DNA from: Streptomyces soli
GTDB taxonomy: Bacteria; Actinomycetota; Actinomycetes; Streptomycetales; Streptomycetaceae
Direction of reading: 5' to 3'
Assembly: GCF_003999195.1 (NCBI RefSeq)
Contig: NZ_RJVR01000327.1
Location: 25,472 to 89,471 of the forward strand
Length of the DNA: 64,000 bases
The translations under genes were made by a program, and so were the position numbers. The notes beneath the pieces were generated by a model. It ran no database searches and was not told where the DNA came from. It saw nothing but the letters and a program-made list of their open reading frames with translations. Shown here one piece after another: positions 15,435-24,208 of this stretch; within the stretch, counting starts at the first letter, position 1, and every line of letters begins with the position of its first letter.

Positions 15435-16578
15435 TCCAGCGGATCTGTGTGCTGCACAGGGATACGAAGACCGCCGAGGCGGCGACGGCGCCCAGGCCCC
15501 ACACGAGCCCCGTGGAGTTCGCTATGAAGCCGATGACCGGCGGTCCTGCGAGCAGGCCGATGGTTCCCATGGTGGCGACCAGGGTCAGTGCGTCCGAGCC
15601 CTGTCCCGCGGCAGCTACGTAGACGCAGGGGGTGACGGCTGCGATACCCAGCCCGACGCAGGCGAAGCCGATCAGGGCCGGCACCACGCCACCGCTCAGG
15701 AGGGCGAGCGCCAGCCCGGCGCCGGCAAGTGCGCTACCGCCACGGACAATCCGGCCGTCGCCCCAGCGGCTGCGCCACCCGTCAGCGAAGAGGCGAGCCA
15801 TGACCATCATGACGGAGACGACAGCGATGCCCATGGGCGCCAGTTCCGCCGATGCCTTGGCGACGTCCTTCATGTAGAGGGCCGACCAGTCGTTCATGGC
15901 GCCTTCTGTCACGGTGCCGAAGGCCATGGCGGAGCCCATCCACAGCGTCATGCGCGCGGGTAGGGTCCACTTGGTGCGGCTCTTCTTCTCCTGCTGCTTC
16001 TCAGCGGGCTGCTCCTGGGGCAGCAGTCCCGACCTGGCGTACCCGACGAGCAGCAGCAGAATGACGGTGGCCACACCGAAATGCACGGCCACGGTCGAGG
16101 TCACCGTGTTCAGGCCCGAAGCCAGGAGCGCGGCGCCCAACGACCCACCGCTGAAGGTCGCATGCAGCTTGGACATGACGTTTCGCTGGTATGTGGCTTC
16201 GAGCGCGGCTCCCTGGGCGTTCATGGCGACGTTGAGGCATGCCACGAGAACTCCGTCGCAGCACATGATCACCAGAGCGATCGGGTAGTTCGGCGCCACG
16301 GACAGCACAAGGAGCAGCAGCGCGAGGCCGAGAGCCGACACCAGCGAGAGGCGCCGGGAACCCAGCCGTCTCATCAGCATGGCCACCAGGGGAAACGATG
16401 CAGCCGCGCCGACACCGGTGGCCATCAGCAGCAGGCCGACTTCCGCCGCGGTCAGGCCAAGGTGTGTCTTGATGGCAGGGAGCCGCGATGCCCAGGTGGC
16501 GTACTGGAAACCCAGGCAGCAGAACAGAGCGGCGATTGCCAACTGTGCTCGGCGGAATGGATCGTGAACGCGGAACAT
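15379..16578 (-). CDS. MFS transporter (YbjJ-like), last gene of the island operon
   Basis: 399 aa, twelve predicted helices, starting MFRVHDPFRRAQLAIAALFC. The loop 2-3 motif MRRLGSRRLSLV and overall layout fit the YbjJ/FucP-like MFS exporters. As last gene of a PhyH / GT-like / decarboxylase / GNAT / MFS set it probably exports the operon's product or an intermediate. The C-terminal 15-18 residues (PDLAPEVRDRLDAA) are not MFS sequence: they are the end of an aldo/keto reductase, shared with the intact gene at 25038, so the 3' end is chimeric. It starts 5 bp after the GNAT stop on the same strand. Confidence 0.88.
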   Translation of the reverse strand: MFRVHDPFRRAQLAIAALFCCLGFQYATWASRLPAIKTHLGLTAAEVGLLLMATGVGAAASFPLVAMLMRRLGSRRLSLVSALGLALLLLVLSVAPNYPIALVIMCCDGVLVACLNVAMNAQGAALEATYQRNVMSKLHATFSGGSLGAALLASGLNTVTSTVAVHFGVATVILLLLVGYARSGLLPQEQPAEKQQEKKSRTKWTLPARMTLWMGSAMAFGTVTEGAMNDWSALYMKDVAKASAELAPMGIAVVSVMMVMARLFADGWRSRWGDGRIVRGGSALAGAGLALALLSGGVVPALIGFACVGLGIAAVTPCVYVAAAGQGSDALTLVATMGTIGLLAGPPVIGFIANSTGLVWGLGAVAASAVFVSLCSTQIRWTAAEPDLAPEVRDRLDAA

Positions 16579-16583
16579 ATGAA

Positions 16584-17153
16584 TCAGCCCACTTCGTCTT
16601 GCGATGAATGCCCGCGCAGCAAACCGCTGGTTGGTTTCGTTTTCTCGGTACGGTCTGCCGGCACCGCCCGGGACATGTACACCGGAGTCGCGCCGTAACC
16701 CCCCGCGGGGACCACCCCGTGGTGGACGGTGAATCCGTTCGCCGACCAGAAGGTCTCACTGCCGGCAACGGCGACCAGCGAGATCTGCTCGTACTCCTGC
16801 GACCCGGCCGTTGCGGTGAGGTGGTGCAGGAGACGCTTCGCAAGCCCCCTGCCGCGGAGATCCTCGGCAATGACGAGATCATGGAGATGCAGATTGCGCG
16901 AGCGGAAAACGATCTCCTCCGTGCGGGTCAGATCCGGATACTCGAACATCGGGTAGGGCAGGGCCAATAGGTAGCCCGCCAGTCGCTGTTCGACATTCAG
17001 CACAAAGCATGTGGTCGGCGACACGCGGACTCTGGACTCCAGCGCGGTCCGCTCCTCCGACAGTCCGATGGCGGAATACGCACTGCTTTCCAGCGCTACT
17101 ATGTCGCTCCAGTCGCCGTCGGAGACAGGGCGTATGCGTACGTCGCTGCTCAT
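16584..17153 (-). CDS. GNAT family N-acetyltransferase
   Basis: 189 aa from an ATG at 17153 that overlaps the decarboxylase stop (ATGA). The acetyl-CoA-binding motif A is visible as DLVIAEDLRGRGLAKRLLHH (R-G-x-G-L/A), with ALPYPMFEY and a later SETFWSANGFT strand-turn. It would acylate an amine. Coupling to a diamine-forming decarboxylase suggests the amine product of that enzyme, or a later conjugate, as acceptor (inference). Codon use is less GC-extreme than in flanking core genes. The last 20 residues (TEKTKPTSGLLRGHSSQDEV) look unstructured. Confidence 0.85.
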   Translation of the reverse strand: MSSDVRIRPVSDGDWSDIVALESSAYSAIGLSEERTALESRVRVSPTTCFVLNVEQRLAGYLLALPYPMFEYPDLTRTEEIVFRSRNLHLHDLVIAEDLRGRGLAKRLLHHLTATAGSQEYEQISLVAVAGSETFWSANGFTVHHGVVPAGGYGATPVYMSRAVPADRTEKTKPTSGLLRGHSSQDEVG

Positions 17154-18403
17154 CTGCGAGTGCCCTCCATGCCGCCTATGCACGTGTAGGGAAGCGGGCT
17201 GAAGCCGTTGAATCCCTGTGTCATGTAGCTCATGGCGTAGGCTCCGCTGGAGAGCACCCAGACCGGATCTCCCGATGCGAGCGCTTCGGGCACCTGGACC
17301 AGGCCGTGCTCACGGGAATAGGCGTCATCGCTGTCGCAGGTGGGCCCTGCGACCCTGGCTAAAACGTGTTCGCCGTCACGATGCGAGGGGAAGACGAGCC
17401 GGTACTGCAACTCGTCCATCTCATAGAGGCCGTTGAACTTGCCACAGCTCAAATACAGCCAGTACTGACGTTCACCGTTCAGGTTCTGTCGCCTGGACAG
17501 CCGGGAGACGTGTGCCCGGATGGCGCCGTGGTCGGCGACGAGATGGCGCCCGGGCTCCACGATGAAGTCGAGGTGGTGTCCGGGCACCTCCCTGCACTGC
17601 TGCATGCCCTCGCGGATGATGGCGAATATCTTGTCCATCGGCGGGTCGAGCGGCTCGCCCCGCTTGTCGAGATAACCGAGAGCCGGCAGGCCGCCGCCGA
17701 GATTGACGTAATCCAGCGATATGCCACCCCGGTGCAGAACCGCGAGCACGTCGACAAGGCGCTCGAAAGCGCTTTGCCAGCCTTCGGACGTCATTTGCTG
17801 TGAACCGACGTGAACAGACAGCCCGGCCGGCTTCAGGCCTGCCTCCCGCGCTTTTTCCAACACGAGCACCGCATCGGCGGCCGAACAGCCGAACTTGCTG
17901 GTGAGCCCCCAGAGCGCTCCCTGCCCGTCAGTGGCCAGCCTGCAGAACACCCGAGCACCGGGAGCACAGGCTGCGATCGCCGCCACGTCTTCCAGACTGT
18001 CGGTGGCGAAGTCCCTGATGCCCAGACGGTACGCGTCGATGATGTCCCGGTCGGACTTGATGGTGTTGCCGTAGTGAATTCTTTCGAGGGGGACGCCGGA
18101 GCTGATCGCCTGCGTAATCTCGTTGGGTCCTGCCGCGTCGACTCCGGCGCCCTTCTCCGCCAGGCGGGAAATCACCTCGTCCACGGGACAGGCCTTCATG
18201 GCGAAGCGAACGGAGACTCCTGGCAGATCCCGTACGAGAGCTTCGTAGCGTGCTTCGATTCCTGCGAGATCGAAGATGATCTGGTCCTCGCCGGCGGCGG
18301 CCAGGGCGGCGAGCATGGATACGTTCTCGTGCATCATCGATGGTTTCAGCCAGGCTGCCGTTGAAGCTGGGTGGTTCTGCTCGCGTGAATCATTGGTGCC
18401 CAT
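17150..18403 (-). CDS. Type III PLP-dependent decarboxylase (ornithine/lysine decarboxylase-like)
   Basis: Up to 417 aa. Alanine-racemase-fold decarboxylase with the PLP lysine in FAMKACP (K70), HVGSQ (H198), the glycine loop GGGLP (236-240), EPGRHL (283-286), the substrate cysteine-aspartate pair GPTCDSDD (C356, D357) and the closing GAYAMSYMTQGFNGF. The GPxCDxxD and FNGF motifs point to ornithine/lysine-type rather than diaminopimelate decarboxylase, so putrescine or cadaverine-like amines are likely products. Codon 348 (17362..17360) is TTA. The 58-bp overlap with the upstream gene suggests the true start may be the ATG pair at 18337/18334 (MMHENVSML). Confidence 0.87.
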   Translation of the reverse strand: MGTNDSREQNHPASTAAWLKPSMMHENVSMLAALAAAGEDQIIFDLAGIEARYEALVRDLPGVSVRFAMKACPVDEVISRLAEKGAGVDAAGPNEITQAISSGVPLERIHYGNTIKSDRDIIDAYRLGIRDFATDSLEDVAAIAACAPGARVFCRLATDGQGALWGLTSKFGCSAADAVLVLEKAREAGLKPAGLSVHVGSQQMTSEGWQSAFERLVDVLAVLHRGGISLDYVNLGGGLPALGYLDKRGEPLDPPMDKIFAIIREGMQQCREVPGHHLDFIVEPGRHLVADHGAIRAHVSRLSRRQNLNGERQYWLYLSCGKFNGLYEMDELQYRLVFPSHRDGEHVLARVAGPTCDSDDAYSREHGLVQVPEALASGDPVWVLSSGAYAMSYMTQGFNGFSPLPYTCIGGMEGTRR

Positions 18404-19656
18404 GCCTCGATCAGCAGTGCGAAGTCATTGTTGTCCTGCTGGGCTTCGTCGAGCAGTCGCTCCCGGCGTGACGCCACGATGTCGGCGAACTCGGCGTACT
18501 TGCCGCCCAGCTTTCGATAGGACCGGTCGATCGTGTCCAGCCGCTGGATGTTCTCCGCTCGGTCCAACAGGGTGCTCTCCCTGACGAACTCGGTGATCGC
18601 GGGTATGCGTACCTGGTCCCGATCGTCGAGCAGTGACTCGCCGGCCTCTGCCATCCGGTCGTAGACGAAGTTGAAGTAGAGCATCGACAAGAAGAACTTC
18701 ACGAACCGCATCTGGTACGCGATGAATCCAGGACCGGTTCGACGTTCCGGCGTGTAGAAGTTCACAAGGTGGCGATTGTGCAGAACGCCGGGCAATGCCG
18801 CGTCGTGGACAAGGTGAATGAGGAAGTAGTCGCTGCCGATGGTGTCCGTCGCGGGCGGCAGCGGCACCCATTCCTGCACCTGGTGGAAGGCGATGTTGCT
18901 CATGTCGACCCGCATGGGGTCGACGATGGTCAAGGTCGAGTGATCGTGGGTGAACGCCTCGGAGCCGGCTCCCCGGAACGACTCGTCGACGAGCTCCCTT
19001 TTCCTCTCGTCCGACCAATGGCCGGGCGCCCACAGGCTGACCACGTCGTAGTAGGCGTCGCGGTCGAGGCGGTACATCTCACCGATGTCCACGGACATCT
19101 CGCCCACAAAGGAGCTGCCCACCATCGTCACCGGCTTGTGCGCGTGATTCGGGTCCAGCGTGGTCTCGTCCACGCCGTCCACCGCGTCGCTCGCACGTTT
19201 TCCGATCGACATGAGCTCGTGGTGGATGGGAAAGACCGGCGCGTCGTTCACGACCTGATAAAGGATGTCCGAATCCCGGCGGTGGATGGACTCGCAGCCC
19301 AGCGCGGCACCGATCAGGAACGCACGGTTGGTGCAGGCGCCGTAGGAGAGATCGGACGGGAGCATGAGCTCCAGCACCAGCTCGGGCTTGGCGACACCGG
19401 CATGGTGGATCACCCGCTGCAGAAACTCCCGCTGCTCCGCTTCGCCGAGGTGGTGCACGATCACATTCGGCACGGTGGGCGACTCGTGGGCGACCTTCGC
19501 GTGCTCCGTGAGGGCGGGCTCGTCGGAGGAGTCCAGAATCAGGAGGTGGACCTCGACGTCGAAGTGCTCGGCGGCGTAGGCCGCCTCCTCAAGGACAGCC
19601 GATATCGTCTCGGCGCAGGCCCTGTTGGTCGGGAGAGTCAGACAGATTTTGCGCAT
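18346..19656 (-). CDS. GT-A-like protein of unassigned family
   Basis: 436 aa. The start MRKICLTLPTNRACAETISA and VEVHLLILDSSDEP resemble the first two strands of a GT-A nucleotide-sugar fold. CESIHRRDSD (125-130) could be the metal-binding DxD, preceded by NRAFLIGAALG as in family-2 glycosyltransferases. The C-terminal half (WSDERKRELVDESF, YFLIHLVHDAALPGVLHNRH) matches nothing I recognise. I therefore call it GT-A-like, not a proven glycosyltransferase. It overlaps PhyH upstream by 19 bp and the decarboxylase downstream, so all three are co-translated. No signal peptide. Confidence 0.6.
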   Translation of the reverse strand: MRKICLTLPTNRACAETISAVLEEAAYAAEHFDVEVHLLILDSSDEPALTEHAKVAHESPTVPNVIVHHLGEAEQREFLQRVIHHAGVAKPELVLELMLPSDLSYGACTNRAFLIGAALGCESIHRRDSDILYQVVNDAPVFPIHHELMSIGKRASDAVDGVDETTLDPNHAHKPVTMVGSSFVGEMSVDIGEMYRLDRDAYYDVVSLWAPGHWSDERKRELVDESFRGAGSEAFTHDHSTLTIVDPMRVDMSNIAFHQVQEWVPLPPATDTIGSDYFLIHLVHDAALPGVLHNRHLVNFYTPERRTGPGFIAYQMRFVKFFLSMLYFNFVYDRMAEAGESLLDDRDQVRIPAITEFVRESTLLDRAENIQRLDTIDRSYRKLGGKYAEFADIVASRRERLLDEAQQDNNDFALLIEAWAPMIHASRTTQLQRQPG

Positions 19657-20702
19657 ACCCGTTCCTCGTTCGACGGTTCGAGGTCCCGCTCGCTCCAGGA
19701 TTCAAGACCCAGCAGCTTGGCACCCAGGTCGGTCAGCTTGGCGGTGTCGTACCTGAGGGATTCATGCCTCGTGGCATCACCGACGAGCGTCTTGTTCCAC
19801 TCCGGCGTACTGAGATGGCGCCATGAGTTGACGCGGGAACGCCTCAGTTCCTGATGCGACTCCAGCGCAGGCATCATGGAGAGGTACTGGACGGCTCGAA
19901 CGCCGTTCTCCGAGGTGTTGGGTGCCACTCCGTGTGCCAGCAGACCGTTCCAGATCAGCAGGTCGCCGGCCTTGAGCTCAGGCCGGACCACGGGGAACTC
20001 CGTCCGGTCGATGTTGGGCCGGATCGGGTCCCGGTCCGCCGGCTGGAGCGCCGCCCACCGGTCGAACTGACGGAACAGCTCGGGCGCGCACTGGAAGCCG
20101 CCTTGTTCCGGGTTGGTGTCGTTCAGCGCGATGATCCCCTGGACCCGCTGCGGCGGCACACCGAGCGTGGTGTCGATGTCCCAGTGGAGGTTGATGTCGA
20201 ACCCGCGCTCCGTGGGGGCGATCAGCGCGCGGTCGCGGTTCTTGATGTTGGGCGGATTGAGATTGAGCCGGTCCAGAGTCACCCATAGCTCTTCGCAGTC
20301 CCACACGTCGACGAAGGCGTCGTAGACCCGCTGCGCCTGGCGGCTGTCCCATATGAGCTGGTGCTGGTACGCCTCGACGAACCCGTAGATGTGCAGTTCC
20401 CGGTCGAGATCCGAACGGAACTCGCGTTCCTCGTACCAGGTGTCCGGCCGGGCCGGATCGAGCCCCTGGAAGTCCCAGGCGAACTCCAGCAGGCGATCCG
20501 CCGAGGCGGCAGGAATCGCCTGCTTCACCACGACGTAGCCGTAGGTTTGCCAGAAGGTTAAGTCCTCCTTTGACAACACCCGGAGCTTCTGCGTTTTTCG
20601 GAGATCCCGCAACGGCGTCTCGGCAAGATATGTGTCGCCGTCCCGGCTGAAATACGGGACGTCCGAGGGGGCTCGATGAAGATAGTGGTAGGGCGCCGGC
20701 AT
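19638..20702 (-). CDS. PhyH-family Fe(II)/2-oxoglutarate dioxygenase, first gene of the island operon
   Basis: 354 aa from an ATG at 20702 with GGAG 7 nt upstream. The double-stranded beta-helix iron triad is readable: H173 and D175 in HWDID, H257 in LLAHGVAPN, with the 2-oxoglutarate arginine R269 (VRAVQYLSMM). Phytanoyl-CoA-dioxygenase relatives hydroxylate or otherwise oxidise secondary metabolites and amino acids. Codon 48 (20561..20559) is TTA, so translation should depend on the bldA tRNA. It leads an overlapping operon with the GT-like, decarboxylase, GNAT and MFS genes. A DasR-like site lies about 290 bp upstream. Confidence 0.85.
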   Translation of the reverse strand: MPAPYHYLHRAPSDVPYFSRDGDTYLAETPLRDLRKTQKLRVLSKEDLTFWQTYGYVVVKQAIPAASADRLLEFAWDFQGLDPARPDTWYEEREFRSDLDRELHIYGFVEAYQHQLIWDSRQAQRVYDAFVDVWDCEELWVTLDRLNLNPPNIKNRDRALIAPTERGFDINLHWDIDTTLGVPPQRVQGIIALNDTNPEQGGFQCAPELFRQFDRWAALQPADRDPIRPNIDRTEFPVVRPELKAGDLLIWNGLLAHGVAPNTSENGVRAVQYLSMMPALESHQELRRSRVNSWRHLSTPEWNKTLVGDATRHESLRYDTAKLTDLGAKLLGLESWSERDLEPSNEERVCAKSV

Positions 20703-20990
20703 ACGTCGCTCCAAGGCTCGAATCTCTTGAGTGGACCGCTCCCAGACCGTCCCTGCGCCGGGACCCATCGGCTGCGTGGAGATACATCGGCGCATTCGGC
20801 GCCGACGACAGCAATCGCGCGTAGCTGTCGGTAAGGAATTTGATACGCACAGCGATGGGCGTCGTTGCCAGGGCGAACGGGCGCAGGGCGAGGGGCACTT
20901 GGCGTGTCCTCATGGGTTCCACCGGTCAACTTGCGCACCGCGAGGGGTATTGCGACGCGCAGGTCACTTCCTGAACTCGTGTCACACCAA

Positions 20991-21006
20991 AATGGACTAG
21001 ACCAAC
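20991..21006. promoter_or_regulatory. DasR-like (dre) site 1
   Basis: AATGGACTAGACCAAC matches the DasR-responsive element core TGGTCTAGACCA at 11 of 12 positions. DasR is the GlcNAc-sensing GntR/HutC repressor of Streptomyces. The site lies upstream of the PhyH operon and could also serve the GH3 gene. Confidence 0.6.
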
Positions 21007-21247
21007 TCCGTGTGTCAACTGCCGAATTGGAAAGTTCCGGTGCTCGAAACACACGGGATCGCCGGTTCACGTAGAGCTGATGGCCAGCCCGCACAGAAGA
21101 AGGAGCCATTCCGCTTTGGTGGGCACGATGGTGACCGCGCCACTACGTAAGGTGTGATCGACGGCCGCCGAGACGGCATGGCCTGCCGGCGGGACGCAGG
21201 CCCGACGAGCCCGGCCAGGGTGAACGATCTTCCTGTTGACACTGCGG

Positions 21248-21263
21248 ATTGGACTAGGCCAGT
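21248..21263. promoter_or_regulatory. DasR-like (dre) site 2
   Basis: ATTGGACTAGGCCAGT keeps 10 of 12 positions of the TGGTCTAGACCA core, 67 bp before the GH3 ATG. Paired with site 3 only 4 bp away, it is well placed to block the GH3 promoter. Confidence 0.62.
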
Positions 21264-21267
21264 ATCC

Positions 21268-21283
21268 ATTGGTCTGTACCAAA
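21268..21283. promoter_or_regulatory. DasR-like (dre) site 3
   Basis: ATTGGTCTGTACCAAA has a TTGGTCTGTACCAA palindrome, the same TGGTCT...ACCA half-sites as the dre consensus with a changed centre. It lies 46 bp before the GH3 ATG. The adjacent site 2 makes accidental occurrence less likely. Confidence 0.62.
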
Positions 21284-21329
21284 GCAGCGGTGCGATCGGC
21301 GTGTCGGCACTACTCGGAAGGCCCAGCTG

Positions 21330-22841
21330 ATGTCCTCCAGCAAGCACAGCAAGGAGTTGCGACGACTCGCGCTCTCCGTCCTGCAGCCGGGCTTCGTGGG
21401 CACCGAGACGCCAGACTGGGTGCTGCGCGACATCAGTGACGGCCTGGCATCTGTCGTGCTCTTCGCTCGCAACATCGCCTCGCCCGAACAGGTCGCCAGG
21501 CTGACCGCCCAACTCCGGGCCGAGAACCCGTCGTTGATCATCGCGATCGACGAGGAGGCGGGGGATGTCACCCGCATCGAATCCTCGACCGGCTCCACCC
21601 GGCCCGGCAACTTCGCCCTCGGCGCCGTCGACGACATCGAGTTGACCGAGTCCGTCGCGCGCGACCTGGGCCGCCAGTTGCATGCCGCCGGCGTGAGCCT
21701 CAACTACGCGCCCAGCGTGGACGTCAACTCCAACCCTGACAACCCCATCATCGGGGTCAGGTCATTCGGCGTCGACGCCGCGCTGGTGTCCCGGCATGCC
21801 GCCGCGTGGGTCCAGGGACTCCAGTCGGCCGGTGTCGCCGCCTGCGCCAAGCACTTCCCCGGCCACGGGGATGTCGCCATCGACTCCCACCACGGCCTGC
21901 CCACCTACGACGCCGACCTCGACGAGATCGCCGCGCAGGCACTGCCCCCCTTCCGGGCCGCTCTGGAGGCCGGCGTACGCGCGGTCATGAGCGCCCACCT
22001 CCTTGTACCGGCCTACGACCCGGATCTTCCGGCGACCCTCAGCAGCCGCATCCTCAACGGCCTGCTCCGCAAGGAGCTCGGCTTCGACGGTCTGATCGTC
22101 ACCGACGCCATCGAGATGGGCGGGGTGACCAACCGCTACGGCATCGAAGGCGCCACGGTGAAGGCCCTCGTCGCCGGCGCCGACGCCATCTGCGTCGGCG
22201 GGGAGCACGCCGATGAGGCGACCGTCGACCTCATCGTCGGCGCTCTCGTCCGCGCGGTGTCCTCCGGGGAACTCACCGAAGAGCGCCTGGCGGAGGCGTC
22301 CGACCGCGTCCAGGCGTTCGCCGACTGGTCGATCCGCTTGGGCCAGGCCGTCCCGGTCAACCCCATCAGCGGCGACATCGGCTTTGTCGCCGCCCGGCGC
22401 GCCATTCGGCTGAGCGGCTCCGTGGACGACATCCTCCCGCTGACCGCCCCTCCGCACGTGGTGGAGTTGGTGCCCTCCACCAACCTGGCCATCGGGAAGG
22501 AGACGCCGTGGGGTGTCGCCGTTCCGCTGCGCGAACGACTGCCCGGAACCACCTTCGTCCGTGTGCATCACCAGGAGTTGGCGACTGATCCCGGCGTCCT
22601 GGAGAAGTACGGGCTGCTGCCTGCCTCGGGACGGCCGATGGTCATCGTCGTCAGGGACGCTTCCCGGAACAAGTGGATGGGCAACGCCCTCGCGGACCTC
22701 GCCAAGGCGCGTCCCGACGCGATCGTGGTGGAGATGGGGCTGCCCGGTGCCTCCGGCCCCGGCGCAGTCCAGATCTTCACTCACGGCGCCACCGCTGCCT
22801 CCGGCGTCGCCGCCGCGGAGTTCCTCATCGGTGCCCGATAG
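21330..22841 (+). CDS. Glycoside hydrolase family 3, beta-N-acetylhexosaminidase (NagZ-like)
   Basis: 503 aa, no signal peptide, so cytoplasmic. Family-3 motifs: IDEEAGDVTRI, the NagZ-specific KHFPGHGD followed by DSHHGLP (the histidine/aspartate acid-base dyad), and the nucleophile aspartate in IVTDAIEMGG. A C-terminal GH3_C-like domain (residues about 370-500) replaces the single-domain form of E. coli NagZ. It would release GlcNAc from chito-oligosaccharides or muropeptides. Two DasR-like operators in the promoter agree with GlcNAc-responsive control, as known for amino-sugar genes in Streptomyces. Its relation to the divergent PhyH operon is shared regulation at most. Confidence 0.92.
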   Translation: MSSSKHSKELRRLALSVLQPGFVGTETPDWVLRDISDGLASVVLFARNIASPEQVARLTAQLRAENPSLIIAIDEEAGDVTRIESSTGSTRPGNFALGAVDDIELTESVARDLGRQLHAAGVSLNYAPSVDVNSNPDNPIIGVRSFGVDAALVSRHAAAWVQGLQSAGVAACAKHFPGHGDVAIDSHHGLPTYDADLDEIAAQALPPFRAALEAGVRAVMSAHLLVPAYDPDLPATLSSRILNGLLRKELGFDGLIVTDAIEMGGVTNRYGIEGATVKALVAGADAICVGGEHADEATVDLIVGALVRAVSSGELTEERLAEASDRVQAFADWSIRLGQAVPVNPISGDIGFVAARRAIRLSGSVDDILPLTAPPHVVELVPSTNLAIGKETPWGVAVPLRERLPGTTFVRVHHQELATDPGVLEKYGLLPASGRPMVIVVRDASRNKWMGNALADLAKARPDAIVVEMGLPGASGPGAVQIFTHGATAASGVAAAEFLIGAR

Positions 22842-22844
22842 ACC

Positions 22845-23462
22845 TCACCGCTGCGGCGTCTCGGCGGATCGCTCGCGAGATGGGGGCGAGGGTTCGGTCG
22901 CGAAGCGGGCGGTGATCCGTGCGGCGCCGGCAGCGGCCCGGGAAATGGCGGTCAGGATGCCCAGGATTGCGATGAGGACGCCGCAGCCGGTCAGGATCCA
23001 CCAGCCGAGGTGGCTGGCTGCCATCAGGGTGCCGTGAATCGGTCCGTGCCCGCGCGCACTGACGATCGAGCCGAGGACGGCCACGCCGAGGCTGTTGCCG
23101 ATCTGACGCCCGGTGGTGGCGATGGCGGCGGACACCCCGGCCTGGGAGCACGGCATGCCGGAGGCGGCTGTGTTGGTGACCGGGGTGTTGACCAGGCCGA
23201 ATCCGGTGCCGAACAGCAGGACCGGCGTGGGCGTGTCGGGGGTCAGGTGGTCAGTACGAGGGCGGCGGCGATCAGCGCGCCGGCGGCGATCAGCGGCGGG
23301 CGCGGGCAGCGGGCAGCGGTCAGGCGGCCGGAGAGCTGGAAGGCGATCGCGGTGCCGGCGGCCATCGGCGCGATCAGCAGGCCGGCGTGCAGTGCGCTGT
23401 AGCCCCGTACCTCCTGCAGCTAGCGGGTGTTTCAGGAACAGGAAGCCTGCCAGGGCCAGGAA
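22845..23462 (-). pseudogene. Decayed DHA2-type MFS multidrug transporter (C-terminal part)
   Basis: Reading leftward, several frames together give the end of an EmrB/QacA-type exporter: ALAGFLFL, then (after a TAG in the next frame) LQEVRGYSALHAGLLIAPMA and AAGTAIAFQLSGRLTAARC. After a further shift come LLFGTGFGLVNTPVTN, IATTGRQIGNSLGVAVLGS and the last helix ILTGCGVLIAILGILTA. The N-terminal ten or so helices are missing. Its upstream end is butted against the HCDH fragment that runs the other way. Confidence 0.8.
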
Positions 23463-23464
23463 GT

Positions 23465-24124
23465 ATCGAGGTGTGGCAGACGATCGAGGAGAACGCCCCG
23501 GCCACGACCCTGTTCGCCACCTCCACCTCCGGCATCCCCGCCTCCGACATCGCCACCACGCCTCGCCGACCCGAACGCCTGGTGGTGGGCCACCCCTTCA
23601 ACCCGCCGCACCTGGTGCCGCTCGTGGAGATCGTGCCCGGTGAGCGCACCAGCGAGGAAACCGTCGAGCGCGCCCGTGCCTTCTACACCGCGTTGGGCAA
23701 GAGCCCCCAGGTGCTCCACAAGGAGGTTCCCGGCTTCGTGGCCAACCGCCTGCAATCGGCGCTCTTCCGTGAATGCGTACACCTGGTTGCCGACGGAGTC
23801 GTCACCGAACAGGAACTGGATGCCATCGTCACCTCCTCCATCGGGCTGCGCTGGGCGGTTGCAGGACCGTTCCAGACGTTCCACCTCGGCGGAGGGCAAG
23901 GAGGTCTGGAGCACTTCGTCACCCACCTGGGCCCCGGCATGGAAAAGCGCTGGGACCAGATGGCGCGTGAACACGTTGCCTTCGACGACGCCACCGTGGA
24001 CACCCTGAGCGAACAAGCGCAGAACTTCGGCGCCGGCATCGACCAGCTGGCCGCCGAACGCGACCGCAAGCAGATCGTCCTCATGCGTGCCCTCGCCGAG
24101 ACTCCCAACGCGCAGCGGGCGTAA
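23465..24124 (+). pseudogene. 5'-truncated 3-hydroxyacyl-CoA dehydrogenase-like gene
   Basis: The frame gives the last two thirds of an HCDH-family enzyme: ATSTSGIPASDIAT, VVGHPFNPPHLVPLVEIVPG (the conserved HFFNP-like HPFNPP), then KEVPGFVANRLQSALFREC and SIGLRWAVAGPFQTFHLGGG. The N-terminal Rossmann half with GxGxxG is absent. The frame begins abruptly after WQTIEENAP at the junction with the MFS remnant near 23,460. Without the NAD site it cannot be active. Members of this branch (including carnitine dehydrogenase relatives) act on short hydroxyacids. Confidence 0.8.
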
Positions 24125-24208
24125 CACCGCGATCGAGCACCCCGCCGCACGCCAGGGGGCCCGCCCCGGCCCCAACTCACCCATTCTCCTTTGCGGAAAG
24201 CCCACACC

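Larger units (their letters stand above)
20703..21329. other. Divergent intergenic region of the island (627 bp)
   Basis: No convincing gene. A reverse frame from about 20910 (MRTRQVPLALRPFALATTPI and onward) stays open into PhyH but has no ribosome binding site, no homology I recognise and loses protein character, so I leave it unannotated. The region is relatively AT-rich and holds three DasR-like palindromes, presumably the promoters of the PhyH operon (leftward) and the GH3 gene (rightward). Confidence 0.6.

Noticed and set aside
20760..20910. Possible small precursor peptide upstream of PhyH (MRTRQVPLALRPF...)
   Set aside because: Frame has no stop before PhyH, no ribosome binding site and no maturation enzyme typical of RiPPs nearby.
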